Counted from the stretch's first letter, positions 8,270-17,193 are shown. The stretch is DNA of 36,731 bases from JAYPUG01 sp038117265 (GCA_038117265.1 JAYOFO010000021.1:1-36731); one strand, 5' to 3'. Program-made: numbers and translations. Notes: generated from the sequence alone by a model not told the origin.

Positions 8270-9466
8270 TTGGCCACGACGGAACTTCCCACCAGAACGA
8301 ATGCTGGCTTCAAGCCGAGCCGGCTCTGGACGGACGAGCGCTATCGCGGCGTCCTGTCCCAGGTCGTCGTCGTCGTCCTGGTCGCGCTGGCGCTGGTCTG
8401 GGTCGGCGGCAACACCCAGAACAACCTCGAGAATCGCGGCCTCGAACTCGGCTTCGGGTTCCTCGCCGATCCCGCCGGCATCGGCATCGGCGTGTCCCTG
8501 ATTGAATACGATTCCCAGGACACCTGGCTCCGCGCGATGACCGTGGGGCTGCTGAACACCCTGCTGGTCTCGGCGATGGGGATCGTGTCGGCCACGCTTT
8601 TCGGGTTCGCCGCCGGCATCATGCGGCTGCTGCCGAACTGGCTGATCAGCCGCATGGTCGCGACATGGGTGGAACTCACCCGCAACGTGCCGCTGCTGCT
8701 GCAGATCATCTTCTGGTGGTCGATCCTGCTGAGCCTGCCGACCGTGCGCGAGACGCTGCACATCGGCGATTCCGTATTCCTCAACAATTCCGGCATCACC
8801 GCGCCGGCTCCGATCTTCGAAGCGGGTTCGAATGTCGTCGTGGCCGCGTTCGTGCTCGGCCTCGTCGGCGCCTGGGCCGTCCTGCGCTGGGCCCGCGCGC
8901 GCCAGGCCGCCACTGGCGCGCGGATGCCCGCCGGCTGGATCGCGCTTGCCGTAGTGATCGGGCTGCCGCTGGCCGCCTATTTCGCGGCGGGCCAGCCGAT
9001 CGGATGGGACGCGCCGGTGGCGAACCGGTTCGGGCGCCTGCGCGGCGGCTTCACGGTGACGCCCGAGCTCGTCGCCCTGTGGTTCGCGCTGACGACCTAT
9101 ACCGGTGCCTTCATCTCCGAGATCGTGCGTGCGGGCATCCTGTCGGTCTCGCTCGGGCAGACCGAGGCTGCGGGCACGCTGGGCTTGTCGGGCTGGCAGA
9201 CGACGCGGCTCATCGTCGTGCCGCAGGCGCTGCGCGTCATCATCCCGCCGCTGACGAGCCAGTTTCTCAACCTGACCAAGAATTCGTCCCTGGCGCTGGC
9301 CGTCGGGTTCCAGGACTTCGTCGGCATCGGCTCGCAGGCGCAGAACCAGACGGGCCAGGCAATCGAGATCGTGTTCAGCTGGATGATCGTCTACGTCTCG
9401 CTGAGCCTCCTGACCTCGGCCTTCATGAACTGGTACAACGCGCGCATCGCGCTGGTGGAACGGTGA
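8270..9466 (+). CDS. aapQ: General L-amino-acid ABC transporter, permease AapQ
   Basis: The 398-residue inner-membrane protein has a hydrophobic N-terminal helix (about residues 26-46), a helix near residue 90, a periplasmic or linker region, and a C-terminal HisM-type permease domain. The domain includes ARAGILSVSLGQTEAAGTLG-like EAA-loop sequence near residues 285-310 that contacts the ATPase. It pairs with AapM as the heterodimeric channel. The best start is TTG at 8270, preceded by a purine-rich AAGGCGGA region; no ATG fits the conserved N-terminus. It follows aapJ after an 89-bp gap with a hairpin, and aapM starts 10 bp after its stop. Confidence 0.9.
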   Translation: MATTELPTRTNAGFKPSRLWTDERYRGVLSQVVVVVLVALALVWVGGNTQNNLENRGLELGFGFLADPAGIGIGVSLIEYDSQDTWLRAMTVGLLNTLLVSAMGIVSATLFGFAAGIMRLLPNWLISRMVATWVELTRNVPLLLQIIFWWSILLSLPTVRETLHIGDSVFLNNSGITAPAPIFEAGSNVVVAAFVLGLVGAWAVLRWARARQAATGARMPAGWIALAVVIGLPLAAYFAAGQPIGWDAPVANRFGRLRGGFTVTPELVALWFALTTYTGAFISEIVRAGILSVSLGQTEAAGTLGLSGWQTTRLIVVPQALRVIIPPLTSQFLNLTKNSSLALAVGFQDFVGIGSQAQNQTGQAIEIVFSWMIVYVSLSLLTSAFMNWYNARIALVER

Positions 9467-9476
9467 GGCCGGCGCG

Positions 9477-10589
9477 ATGACGACCGATCCCTACTTCCGC
9501 ACCCAGGCCGAGATGCTGGCCGAACGGCCGCCGCCTGCCTCGACCACCGGTCCGGTCGGCTGGCTGCGCGCGAACCTGTTCTCGAGCTGGTTCAACGCGG
9601 CGCTGACCCTGCTGGCGCTCTATCTGCTGTGGATCATCGTTCCGAGCCTGATCGACTGGGCCTTCATCCACGCCGACTTCGAGGGCAGCGTCGGCAACGA
9701 ATGCGCGGCCGAGGGCGCATGCTGGGCCTGGCTCGACCAGCGCATCGACCAGTTCCTTTACGGCTTCTACACGGACGGCGAATACTGGCGCGTCAACCTG
9801 GCGGTGATCCTGCTGATACCGGCGCTGGCACCGCTGCTGTTCGACGGCGTTCCCTACGCACGCCAGCTGCGTGTCTTCTCGGTGGCGTACCCCTTCATTG
9901 CCGGCTTCCTGCTGGTCGGCGGGTTCGCGCTGGACGCGGTGCCGACGCGCAGCTTCGGCGGCTTCATGCTCAACCTGACGATCGGCCTGTCGGGCATCGT
10001 GCTGTCGCTGCCCATCGGCATCATGCTCGCGCTCGGCCGGCGGTCGCGTCTGCCGGCGCTGCGCATGCTGTCGGTCATCTTCATCGAGCTGGTGCGTGGC
10101 GTGCCCCTGATCACGCTGCTGTTCACCGCGGCCATCCTCCTGCCGATCTTCATGCCCGAAAGCTGGAGCATCGACCTCCTGATCCGCGTCATCGTCGTGG
10201 TGACGGCCTTCTCGTCGGCCTACATGGCGGAGGTCATCCGCGGCGGCCTGCAGGCGATCCCCAAGGGCCAGTTCGAGGCCGCGCAGGCGATGGGACTGGG
10301 TTACTGGCAGTCGATGCGGCTGATCATTCTGCCGCAGGTGCTCAAGATTTCGATCCCCGGGATCGTCAACACCTTCATCGGGCTGTTCAAGGACACCACG
10401 CTCGTCTTCCTGATCGGCCTGTTCGACATCCTCGGCATTGCCCGATCCCTGCAGCAGAACCAGGACTGGATCGGCAAGGTCGACGCCGAGGGCTTCCTGT
10501 TCGCCGCCATCTTCTTCTTCGTCGTGTGTTTCTCGATGTCGCGCTACTCGATCAACCTCGAGAAGCGCCTCGACACGACCAAACGCTGA
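9477..10589 (+). CDS. aapM: General L-amino-acid ABC transporter, permease AapM
   Basis: The 370-residue membrane protein has a transmembrane helix near residues 38-60 and a periplasmic segment with Cys-containing NECAAEGACWAW, typical of AapM/BztC. A C-terminal ABC permease domain follows, with the EAA-loop sequence GQFEAAQAMGLGYWQSMRL at about residues 264-282. It forms the amino-acid channel with AapQ. It begins with ATG 10 bp after aapQ and is followed by aapP after 11 bp, so it sits in the middle of the operon. Confidence 0.91.
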   Translation: MTTDPYFRTQAEMLAERPPPASTTGPVGWLRANLFSSWFNAALTLLALYLLWIIVPSLIDWAFIHADFEGSVGNECAAEGACWAWLDQRIDQFLYGFYTDGEYWRVNLAVILLIPALAPLLFDGVPYARQLRVFSVAYPFIAGFLLVGGFALDAVPTRSFGGFMLNLTIGLSGIVLSLPIGIMLALGRRSRLPALRMLSVIFIELVRGVPLITLLFTAAILLPIFMPESWSIDLLIRVIVVVTAFSSAYMAEVIRGGLQAIPKGQFEAAQAMGLGYWQSMRLIILPQVLKISIPGIVNTFIGLFKDTTLVFLIGLFDILGIARSLQQNQDWIGKVDAEGFLFAAIFFFVVCFSMSRYSINLEKRLDTTKR

Positions 10590-10600
10590 GCGAGGCTCCG

Positions 10601-11371
10601 ATGTCCGTTTCCCATGCCGAAAACGTTGCGGGCGACAGCCCGGTCATCCAGATCACCGGCCTGAACAAATGGTTCGGAGCGTTCCACGTGCTGCGCGACA
10701 TCGACCTGAGCGTTGCCCAGAGCGAGCGGATCGTCATCTGCGGCCCGTCGGGATCAGGCAAATCGACCCTGATCCGCTGCATCAACCGGCTGGAGGAGCA
10801 CCAGGAAGGCCGCATCGTCGTCGACGGTGTCGAGCTGACCCACGACCTGAAGCACATCGATGCGGTACGCCGCGAGGTCGGGATGGTGTTCCAGTCGTTC
10901 AACCTGTTCCCGCATCTGACGGTGCTCGAGAACTGCACCCTGGCCCCCCTGTGGGTGCGCAAGACGCCCAAGGCCGAGGCCGAGGAGATCGCCATGGAGT
11001 ATCTCGCCCGGGTGAAGATTCCCGAGCAGGCCTCCAAATATCCCGGGCAGCTCTCGGGCGGTCAGCAGCAGCGCGTCGCGATCGCGCGCTCCCTGTGCAT
11101 GCGCCCCAAGATCATGCTGTTCGACGAGCCCACATCGGCGCTCGACCCCGAGATGATCAAGGAAGTGCTCGACGTGATGGTCGACCTGGCCGAAACCGGC
11201 ATGACGATGCTGGTCGTGACCCACGAGATGGGTTTCGCATCCCAGGTCGCCAACCGCGTGATCTTCATGGATGCGGGCCAGATCGTGGAACAGAACACGC
11301 CCGACGCGTTCTTCAACGACCCGCAATCCGACCGGACCAAGCTGTTCCTGAGCCAGATCCTGAGCCACTGA
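10601..11371 (+). CDS. aapP: General L-amino-acid ABC transporter, ATP-binding protein AapP
   Basis: The 256-residue ABC ATPase shows Walker A GPSGSGKST (residues 48-56), the signature LSGGQQQR, Walker B IMLFDEPTSALD and the switch histidine in VVTHEMGF, all intact. It has the single-domain GlnQ/HisP/AapP layout without a C-terminal regulatory domain. It energises uptake through AapQM. It starts 11 bp after aapM and ends 34 bp before the AEC carrier gene, which may be cotranscribed. Confidence 0.93.
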   Translation: MSVSHAENVAGDSPVIQITGLNKWFGAFHVLRDIDLSVAQSERIVICGPSGSGKSTLIRCINRLEEHQEGRIVVDGVELTHDLKHIDAVRREVGMVFQSFNLFPHLTVLENCTLAPLWVRKTPKAEAEEIAMEYLARVKIPEQASKYPGQLSGGQQQRVAIARSLCMRPKIMLFDEPTSALDPEMIKEVLDVMVDLAETGMTMLVVTHEMGFASQVANRVIFMDAGQIVEQNTPDAFFNDPQSDRTKLFLSQILSH

Positions 11372-11405
11372 GCGGCGGCAGACGGGGCGAGCGAAGGCAG
11401 GCCCG

Positions 11406-12347
11406 ATGGTCGAGACATTCCTGGCGCTGGTGCCGATCTTCCTGCTGATCGCCATCGGCTGGACCGTCAAGGCGCTGTGGCTGCCCGAGGACGCGATGTG
11501 GCGGCCGATCGAGCGGCTCGCCTACTACGTCGCGATCCCCGCGCTGGTCGTCCACGACCTGTACAACGCCGAGTTGGGCACCCTGCCCTTCGCGCGCATG
11601 GCGGTCGCGCTGGTCGGTGCGATCGTCATCGTTGCGGCCGTCCTGGTCGTCCTGCGCCCGCTCCTGTCGCGCACCCTCGTCGAGGGAGACGCCGGCTTCA
11701 CCTCGGTCTTCCAGGGCGCCGTGCGCGCCAACTTCTTCATCATTCTGGGTGCCGCACCGGTACTGCTGCCCGCAGACGGGGCCGCCCTGGTGATCGTCGC
11801 CGTCGCGTTCTTCACCGTCACGGTAAACATTCTCAGCGTGCTGGTGCTGGCGCGCTGGGGGAACGGGGGCGAAGCGAACCTGGGTGCGCTCGTGCGCCGG
11901 CTGCTGACCAACCCGTTCATCGTCGCCACGGCGCTGGGGATCGCGCTGAACCTCTCCAGCCTGGAAATACCCCAGGTCGCCGGTTCTACCCTGGCGATGC
12001 TGGCCGGGGCGGGCGTGCCGCTGGCCCTGTTGACGGCGGGCTCCGGACTGCGGCTCGCCGCGCTCGGCGCGCACCTGCCCGGCATTCTCGTCGCCAGCGC
12101 CTTTCGCCTGGTCGCGACCCCGCTGATCGCCTTCGGGCTGGGCATGCTGCTGGGGCTCGACGCATCGGTTCTGGCCATGCTCGTGCTGTTCCACGGCCAG
12201 CCGACCTCCACCTCGTCCTACGTGCTCGCCCGCCAGATGGGCGGCGGTCACGAGCTGATGGCCGCGATCCTGACCACCCACACGCTAGCGGCGATCGTGA
12301 CGATCCCGGTCATGCTGGCGCTGCTTGTTCCCTCGGTCGCGCCCTAG
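11406..12347 (+). CDS. AEC-family (auxin efflux carrier-like) transporter
   Basis: The 313-residue, strongly hydrophobic protein has about ten predicted membrane segments. The N-terminus (ETFLALVPIFLLIAIGW) and the C-terminal half (GQPTSTSSYVLARQMGGG) are characteristic of bacterial AEC permeases such as malonate or organic-acid carriers. It is likely a secondary transporter in the inner membrane; substrate and direction are unknown. It lies 34 bp after aapP on the same strand and may be read with it. Its TAG stop overlaps the chrR stop on the other strand within CTAG at 12344-12347. Confidence 0.82.
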   Translation: MVETFLALVPIFLLIAIGWTVKALWLPEDAMWRPIERLAYYVAIPALVVHDLYNAELGTLPFARMAVALVGAIVIVAAVLVVLRPLLSRTLVEGDAGFTSVFQGAVRANFFIILGAAPVLLPADGAALVIVAVAFFTVTVNILSVLVLARWGNGGEANLGALVRRLLTNPFIVATALGIALNLSSLEIPQVAGSTLAMLAGAGVPLALLTAGSGLRLAALGAHLPGILVASAFRLVATPLIAFGLGMLLGLDASVLAMLVLFHGQPTSTSSYVLARQMGGGHELMAAILTTHTLAAIVTIPVMLALLVPSVAP

Positions 12348-13000
12348 ATACCGATCAGCGGCTGAACGAGACGCACGAGCGGGCTCTTGAACCGCAAGGG
12401 CGCCTCCGTCACGGCCAGGCACACGCAATCCGTGCCCGGTTCGGCCACCGGCCGGTGCGTCAGGTCACTGTCCACCACCTCAACATCGCCGCGCGCGAAC
12501 CGTTCCTCGCCATCGCAGAAGCTTCCGGCCAGGACGAGGGTGAGTTCGACGCCGTTGTGCCCGTGTTCCGGCACCGGCCGCCCGGCCGGGATGCGCAACA
12601 GGCGCGCCTTGGAGCCATCGCGGGTCGAGAGCAGCGGGATATGCTCGGCATTGCGGCCCAACCGGCGCCAGCACAGCTCCGCGACGTCACCACCGGCATA
12701 GCCACGCAGCGGCTGCGGCAGCACCGGCGCCTCGCCCATGTCGGTCCGCGCGACCCGTGCCGGCTCCGGTGCGACCGTCTCTACCCGCGCGAGCATCGCC
12801 GCCAGCGCGTCTCCGTTCGAAGCGGCCGGTTCGGCGTCCTCGATCACCCATCCGCCCATGATCTCTGCCCGGGCGACCTCGGCACGGCATGCCGGGCACA
12901 TGGCCAGGTGGGTCGCTACGATGAGGGACCAGGTTTCTGCCAGATCGCCGGCTGCATAGGCGACCAGAAACTCATCGGAAGGATGGTGTGCGATGCTCAT
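12344..13000 (-). CDS. chrR: ChrR-type zinc anti-sigma factor with cupin-like domain
   Basis: The 218-residue protein matches ChrR, the anti-sigma factor that holds RpoE inactive until singlet oxygen or organic hydroperoxide triggers its turnover. The N-terminal anti-sigma domain has His6, His31, Cys35 and Cys38 (HLAMCPAC), the same positions as the zinc ligands of Rhodobacter sphaeroides ChrR. The C-terminal cupin-like domain has HGHNGVE (His146, His148, Glu152) and His182, corresponding to the second metal site. Its ATG overlaps the rpoE stop by four bases (ATGA), so the two are translationally coupled. Function is inferred from full ligand conservation and gene order. Confidence 0.92.
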   Translation of the reverse strand: MSIAHHPSDEFLVAYAAGDLAETWSLIVATHLAMCPACRAEVARAEIMGGWVIEDAEPAASNGDALAAMLARVETVAPEPARVARTDMGEAPVLPQPLRGYAGGDVAELCWRRLGRNAEHIPLLSTRDGSKARLLRIPAGRPVPEHGHNGVELTLVLAGSFCDGEERFARGDVEVVDSDLTHRPVAEPGTDCVCLAVTEAPLRFKSPLVRLVQPLIGI

Positions 13001-13683
13001 TGTGCGTTCTCTGCGTGTTCGTCTTCCAAGGCGGTCTTGATCCGCGAAAAAGCCAGGCGAATTCGGGATTTGACCGTTCCCAACGGGACGCCGAGCAGTC
13101 CGGAAATCTCGGTGTGGGTTCGATCTTCGAAGAAGGACAGGCGGATGACCTCTCGCTGGTCTTCCGGAAGTTCGGACATCGCCTGGCGAATTCGCCTGGA
13201 TTCCTGCTTCTGCTGCACGGCTGCATCGGCTGCGGCCGGTGGTTCAGCAACAAGTGCCGGGTCGTCGGGATCAAGTTCCGGGCGGTTTTCGCGCCGGAAC
13301 GCATCGATCCGCAGGTTTCGCGCGATCGTGAAAATCCACGTCGAGGCCGCCGCGCGACCGGGATCGTACTGGCCCGCCTTGCGCCATACCTTTACGAAGG
13401 CCTCCTGGACCAACTCTTCCGCCGTGGCGTGGTCCGATCCAAGCCGAAGCATGTAGGATTTCACGCGTGGACCGAAATGCTGGAACAGGCTGGCAAACGC
13501 CTCGCGGTCCTGTTGAGCGACTGCACAGAGCGTTGCTTCCCAGTCTTCGCCCGGCCCCGCCGATCCGCTCGGATTGCTGTCGTCCACGACACCATTCACT
13601 TTGCTGGGTTCACGCAGGGCGACATGCACCGCACGAGACGCGTCATCAGAGTACAGAGCAACCGCCCGCATCACCAACACCAT
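12997..13683 (-). CDS. rpoE: ECF sigma factor of the RpoE/ChrR (singlet-oxygen) type
   Basis: The product is an ECF sigma factor with region 2 (FASLFQHFGPRVKSYMLRLG through STWIFTIARNLRIDAFRR) and region 4 (LPEDQREVIRLSFFEDRTHTEIS, then GTVKSRIRLAFSRI), partnered by chrR directly downstream. It should direct transcription from TGATCC-N18-TA promoters, found upstream of itself and of neighbouring genes. The reading from ATG 13683 gives 228 residues, about 45 more at the N-terminus than typical members. The predicted transcription start is only ~10 bp upstream, so the true start may be an internal ATG at 13668 or a later GTG. Confidence 0.9.
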   Translation of the reverse strand: MVLVMRAVALYSDDASRAVHVALREPSKVNGVVDDSNPSGSAGPGEDWEATLCAVAQQDREAFASLFQHFGPRVKSYMLRLGSDHATAEELVQEAFVKVWRKAGQYDPGRAAASTWIFTIARNLRIDAFRRENRPELDPDDPALVAEPPAAADAAVQQKQESRRIRQAMSELPEDQREVIRLSFFEDRTHTEISGLLGVPLGTVKSRIRLAFSRIKTALEDEHAENAQ

Positions 13684-13699
13684 TCGCCTGTTTCCACTC

Positions 13700-13729
13700 T
13701 AAATACGGATGCAACACCCGGTCGGATCA
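13700..13729 (-). promoter_or_regulatory. RpoE-type promoter of rpoE-chrR
   Basis: On the minus strand TGATCC (13729-13724), an 18-nt spacer and TATTTA (13705-13700) match the alphaproteobacterial RpoE/ChrR promoter layout. This would give positive autoregulation. The site lies 16 bp before the annotated rpoE ATG. Confidence 0.75.
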
Positions 13730-13756
13730 CCGACGTCCGGACAAACCACAGCACGT

Positions 13757-13786
13757 TGATCCGACCGCACCCAGACCGCGTATAAT
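13757..13786 (+). promoter_or_regulatory. RpoE-type promoter of the FAD oxidoreductase-DUF1365-Cfa-like operon
   Basis: TGATCC (13757-13762), exactly 18 nt, then TATAAT (13781-13786). It lies 29 bp before the ATG of the FAD oxidoreductase. It is divergent from the rpoE promoter, with 27 bp between the two -35 elements. Confidence 0.8.
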
Positions 13787-13815
13787 TCGGGATTTGCGGA
13801 AGAAGAAAGGCCGGA

Positions 13816-15174
13816 ATGTCTGTGAAACCCCTTAATATTGCTGTCGTCGGCACGGGAATCGCCGGCCTATCTGCGGCGTGGCTGCTGTCACTGCGCCACC
13901 GCGTCGAAATGTTCGAGCGCGAAGGACGGAAGGGCGGCCACGCAAACACCGTCGACATCGGGCCTGCCGACCGCAGACGCGGCGTCGACGCGGGCTTCAT
14001 CGTCTACAACGAGACGAACTACCCAAACCTGGTCGCGCTGTTCGACCACCTCGACGTCGCCACCGAGCGCAGCGACATGTCTTTTTCGGTCTCGTTGCGC
14101 GGTGGTCGCTTCGAATATTCAAGCGATGTCCCGCACGGCCTGCTCGCCCAGCCGACCAATGCGCTGCGCCCGGCGTTCTGGTCGATGTTGCACGATTTAC
14201 GCCGGTTCTACCGCACCGCCCCCGGGGACCTGCGGGATGGCCGGCTCGCGGGCTTGAGCCTCGGCACCTATCTGTCGCAGCAGGGTTATGGCACCGCGTT
14301 CGTTCGTGACCACCTGCTTCCCATGGGTGCCGCGATCTGGTCGGCCCACGCACAGGAGATGCGCGCTTTCCCGGCCGAGGCGTTCGTTCGGTTCTTCGAG
14401 AGCCACGGACTTCTGGAGCTCCGAGGTCGTCCCGCGTGGCGCACCGTCAGCGGCGGCAGCCGGAACTATATCGGCAAGCTGACGGCGAGTTTCGCCGATC
14501 GAATCCGGCTCGCGAACCCCGTGCGCAGGATCTCGCGCTCAGGAACCAGGGTAACGCTCGAAGATGCCGCGGGCGTGACCCACCTCTACGACCATGTGGT
14601 GATCGCCACCCATGCGGACCAGGCGCTGGCGATGCTGCACGACCCGTCCGCGCGCGAGCGCACGCTTCTCGGCGCCATGCGCTATACCCGAAACCCGGCG
14701 ATCATGCACACCGACCCGGCGCTGATGCCCCGCCGACGCGGCGCTTGGGCGAGCTGGAACTACCTGACGAGCGACAATCCGGGCACCCTTCCTCAGCTCA
14801 GCTACTGGATGAATCGGTTGCAAAACCTGGACTCAGAGCGCGACATCTTCGTAACCCTGAACCCCCATTCCCGCGTACCCACCGATCGGGTCCTGGCCCG
14901 TTTCGAGTACGACCACCCGCTCTATGACACGGCGGCGCTCGCGGCGCAGAAGGAACTCTGGTCGCTCCAGGGGGTGCGAAACACCTGGTTCTGCGGCAGC
15001 TACTTCGGATACGGGTTTCACGAAGACGCGCTGCAGGCCGGTCTCGCCGTCGCAGAGACACTCGGCGGGGTCACCCGGCCCTGGCGGGTCGCCGAGCCTT
15101 CGGGTCGGCTGCACCTGGCACCCCCGAAAACCGCGCTCGCACCGGCGTCCGCGCTCAGAGCGGCTGCCGAATGA
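13816..15174 (+). CDS. NAD/FAD-dependent oxidoreductase (amine oxidase/desaturase-like)
   Basis: The 452-residue flavoprotein begins with a dinucleotide-binding motif (GTGIAG, Gly12, Gly14, Gly17) and a following E-R-E-G-x-K-G-G-H-A segment typical of amine oxidase and carotenoid-desaturase-like enzymes. A C-terminal FAD-contact region with SYFGYGFHEDALQAG closes the fold. This family is widely found beside DUF1365 and Cfa-like genes under an ECF sigma factor. By position it is a candidate for oxidation or desaturation of membrane acyl chains, comparable to the UfaD/UfaO steps of bacterial furan-fatty-acid synthesis; this is inference. The Shine-Dalgarno is AAAGG. The stop overlaps the next ATG (ATGA). 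Confidence 0.85.
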   Translation: MSVKPLNIAVVGTGIAGLSAAWLLSLRHRVEMFEREGRKGGHANTVDIGPADRRRGVDAGFIVYNETNYPNLVALFDHLDVATERSDMSFSVSLRGGRFEYSSDVPHGLLAQPTNALRPAFWSMLHDLRRFYRTAPGDLRDGRLAGLSLGTYLSQQGYGTAFVRDHLLPMGAAIWSAHAQEMRAFPAEAFVRFFESHGLLELRGRPAWRTVSGGSRNYIGKLTASFADRIRLANPVRRISRSGTRVTLEDAAGVTHLYDHVVIATHADQALAMLHDPSARERTLLGAMRYTRNPAIMHTDPALMPRRRGAWASWNYLTSDNPGTLPQLSYWMNRLQNLDSERDIFVTLNPHSRVPTDRVLARFEYDHPLYDTAALAAQKELWSLQGVRNTWFCGSYFGYGFHEDALQAGLAVAETLGGVTRPWRVAEPSGRLHLAPPKTALAPASALRAAAE

Positions 15175-15965
15175 GTTTGCGTTCCGCCGCCTACACCGGC
15201 CTCGTCGTGCATGCGCGGCAACGCCCGAAGGCGCACCGCCTGCGCTACCGCGTCTTCTACCTGCTGCTCGACATCGACGAGTTGCCCGAGGTTGCACGCA
15301 GGTCGCGCCTGTTCGCCCACAACCGTCGGGCACCTTTCACCTTCCACGATCGCGACCATGGCGCGCGCGACGGCTCGCCCCTGCGGCCTTGGGTCGACGC
15401 ACAGCTCGCCGCCGCCGGCATCACGGTCTCAGCGATGCGGATCTCGATCCTCTGTATGCCGCGCATCCTCGGATACGTGTTCAATCCGTTGAGCGTCTAT
15501 TTCTGCCGGGATGCCGAAGATCGAGTCGTCGCCGTTCTGTACGAGGTCGCGAACACGTTCGGCGAGTCGCACACCTATGTGGTCCGCATCGACGGCGACA
15601 AAGGCCGCGTCCTGCGACACGGGTTCGACAAGGCTTTCTACGTCTCGCCCTTCATTCCGATGGCGTGCCGCTATGAGATGGCGATCCGCCCCCCCGGGAA
15701 GGTCGTGTCGATAGCGATCCGGGAAGAGGATGCCGATGGTCCTTTGCTCGCCGCGACCTTCCACGGCCGTTACACGCGTCTCAACGATCGGTTTCTCGTG
15801 TCGACGCTCGTCCGCTACCCGTTGTTGACGCTGAAGGTGGTCGCAGGAATCCATTGGGACGCGCTACAATTGTGGTTCAAGCGGGTTCCCATGTTCCGTC
15901 ACACAACGGCGCCCAAGACCGCCGTATCCGTTGTTCCCAGACAAAGCGGGCTCACCAATGTCTGA
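15171..15965 (+). CDS. DUF1365 family protein
   Basis: The 264-residue protein matches DUF1365: GLVVHARQRPKAHRLRYRVF at the N-terminus, LGYVFNPLSVYFC in the middle and KAFYVSPFIPM further on. No biochemical activity is established for the family. It almost always sits between an FAD oxidoreductase and a Cfa-like methyltransferase, so a role in modifying membrane acyl chains is likely. It overlaps the upstream gene by four bases and the downstream gene by eight, which indicates tight coupling. No signal peptide or clear transmembrane helix is visible. Confidence 0.88.
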   Translation: MSLRSAAYTGLVVHARQRPKAHRLRYRVFYLLLDIDELPEVARRSRLFAHNRRAPFTFHDRDHGARDGSPLRPWVDAQLAAAGITVSAMRISILCMPRILGYVFNPLSVYFCRDAEDRVVAVLYEVANTFGESHTYVVRIDGDKGRVLRHGFDKAFYVSPFIPMACRYEMAIRPPGKVVSIAIREEDADGPLLAATFHGRYTRLNDRFLVSTLVRYPLLTLKVVAGIHWDALQLWFKRVPMFRHTTAPKTAVSVVPRQSGLTNV

Positions 15966-17193
15966 TATCAGCCCGACCGCATCCACTGATGTCACGCCGT
16001 TGCCCGGACGCCCCTTTGCGCAGGCGCTCGCACGGCGTCTCCTCAAGGGGATGGAGCCGACCCTCGAAACCGGTACCTTGCAGGTTGGCTTTCCCGGCGG
16101 AGCCCAACTCACGATCTCGGGCACCACCGCCGGTCCCGCGGGAAACATCCGTATTCACCAGCACCGGGCCCTGCGCCGTGTCGCATTCGGCGGTGCATTG
16201 GGTCTTGCCGATGCCTATGTCGACGGCGACTGGGAGAGCGACGACCTGGCGGCGACACTCGAATTCTTCGCGCGCAACCTAGACGGAATCGCAGGTCTTG
16301 CGCGACCGGCCACCGCCCTTCGCGCGCTTACCCGGATAATCCACGCGCGACGCCCAAACACGCGGCGCGGCAGTCGTCGCAACATCATGGCGCACTATGA
16401 CCTCGGAAACGCGTTCTACGAGACGTGGCTCGACCCGACCATGACCTATTCCGCCGCGATGTTCACGTCTCAGGAAGAGACTCTCGAAACAGCGCAACGG
16501 CGCAAGTTCGACCGCCTCGCCGATGCGCTCCACCTGCAACCGGACGACAGGTTGCTCGAGATTGGATGCGGTTGGGGGGGCTTCGCAATCCATGCTGCGC
16601 GCCGCTACGGCGCTCGCGTCACAGCGTTGACGGTCTCGCCTGCCCAGGCTCGCTGGGCGCGCCAACGCGTCGCGGAGGCAGGCGTGGCCGACCGGGTCGA
16701 AATTCGTCTCGAGGACTACCGCGACACCACCGAGACCTTCGACAAGATCGCCTCTGTAGAGATGTTCGAGGCGGTGGGAGAACGCTACTGGCCGTTGTTC
16801 TTCAACGCGCTCCGCAGCCGTCTGCGGCCCGGCGGACGTGCGGCAATGCAGGTCATCACGATCGACGACAAGCGGTTCGACCACTACCGGCGAAACCCCG
16901 ATTTCATTCAACTCCGGGTGTTTCCCGGCGGCATGCTGCCATCGGGATCGGTGTTCGAGGCGGGAGTGCGACAGGCGGGTATGGCATGCCTTTCGCGCCA
17001 TGACTTCGGAGACGACTACGCCGAGACGCTGCGCCGTTGGCGCGATGCGTTCGAGGAATCATGGTGCGAAGTTGCGAAGCTCGGCTTCGACGCGCGGTTC
17101 CGGCGCCTCTGGCGCTACTATCTGAGCTATTGCGAGGCCGGATTCCGCGCCGGCAACATTTCTGTCGAGCACATAAGCGTGGCACGGCCTTGA
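15958..17193 (+). CDS. Cyclopropane-fatty-acid synthase-like phospholipid methyltransferase
   Basis: The 411-residue SAM-dependent methyltransferase has the family sequence HYDLGNAFYETWLDPTMTY (residues 146-164) and SAM motif EIGCGWGG (201-208). Compared with the E. coli Cfa bicarbonate site (C139, E239, H266, I268, Y317), Glu271, Ile300 and Tyr354 are kept, but Cys is Ala166 (YSAAMF) and His is Gln298. It may therefore methylate an unsaturated chain without closing a cyclopropane ring, as proposed for enzymes of methylated and furan fatty-acid synthesis. It is the last gene of the RpoE-promoter operon and converges on the SDR gene with a 6-bp gap. Confidence 0.85.
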   Translation: MSDISPTASTDVTPLPGRPFAQALARRLLKGMEPTLETGTLQVGFPGGAQLTISGTTAGPAGNIRIHQHRALRRVAFGGALGLADAYVDGDWESDDLAATLEFFARNLDGIAGLARPATALRALTRIIHARRPNTRRGSRRNIMAHYDLGNAFYETWLDPTMTYSAAMFTSQEETLETAQRRKFDRLADALHLQPDDRLLEIGCGWGGFAIHAARRYGARVTALTVSPAQARWARQRVAEAGVADRVEIRLEDYRDTTETFDKIASVEMFEAVGERYWPLFFNALRSRLRPGGRAAMQVITIDDKRFDHYRRNPDFIQLRVFPGGMLPSGSVFEAGVRQAGMACLSRHDFGDDYAETLRRWRDAFEESWCEVAKLGFDARFRRLWRYYLSYCEAGFRAGNISVEHISVARP

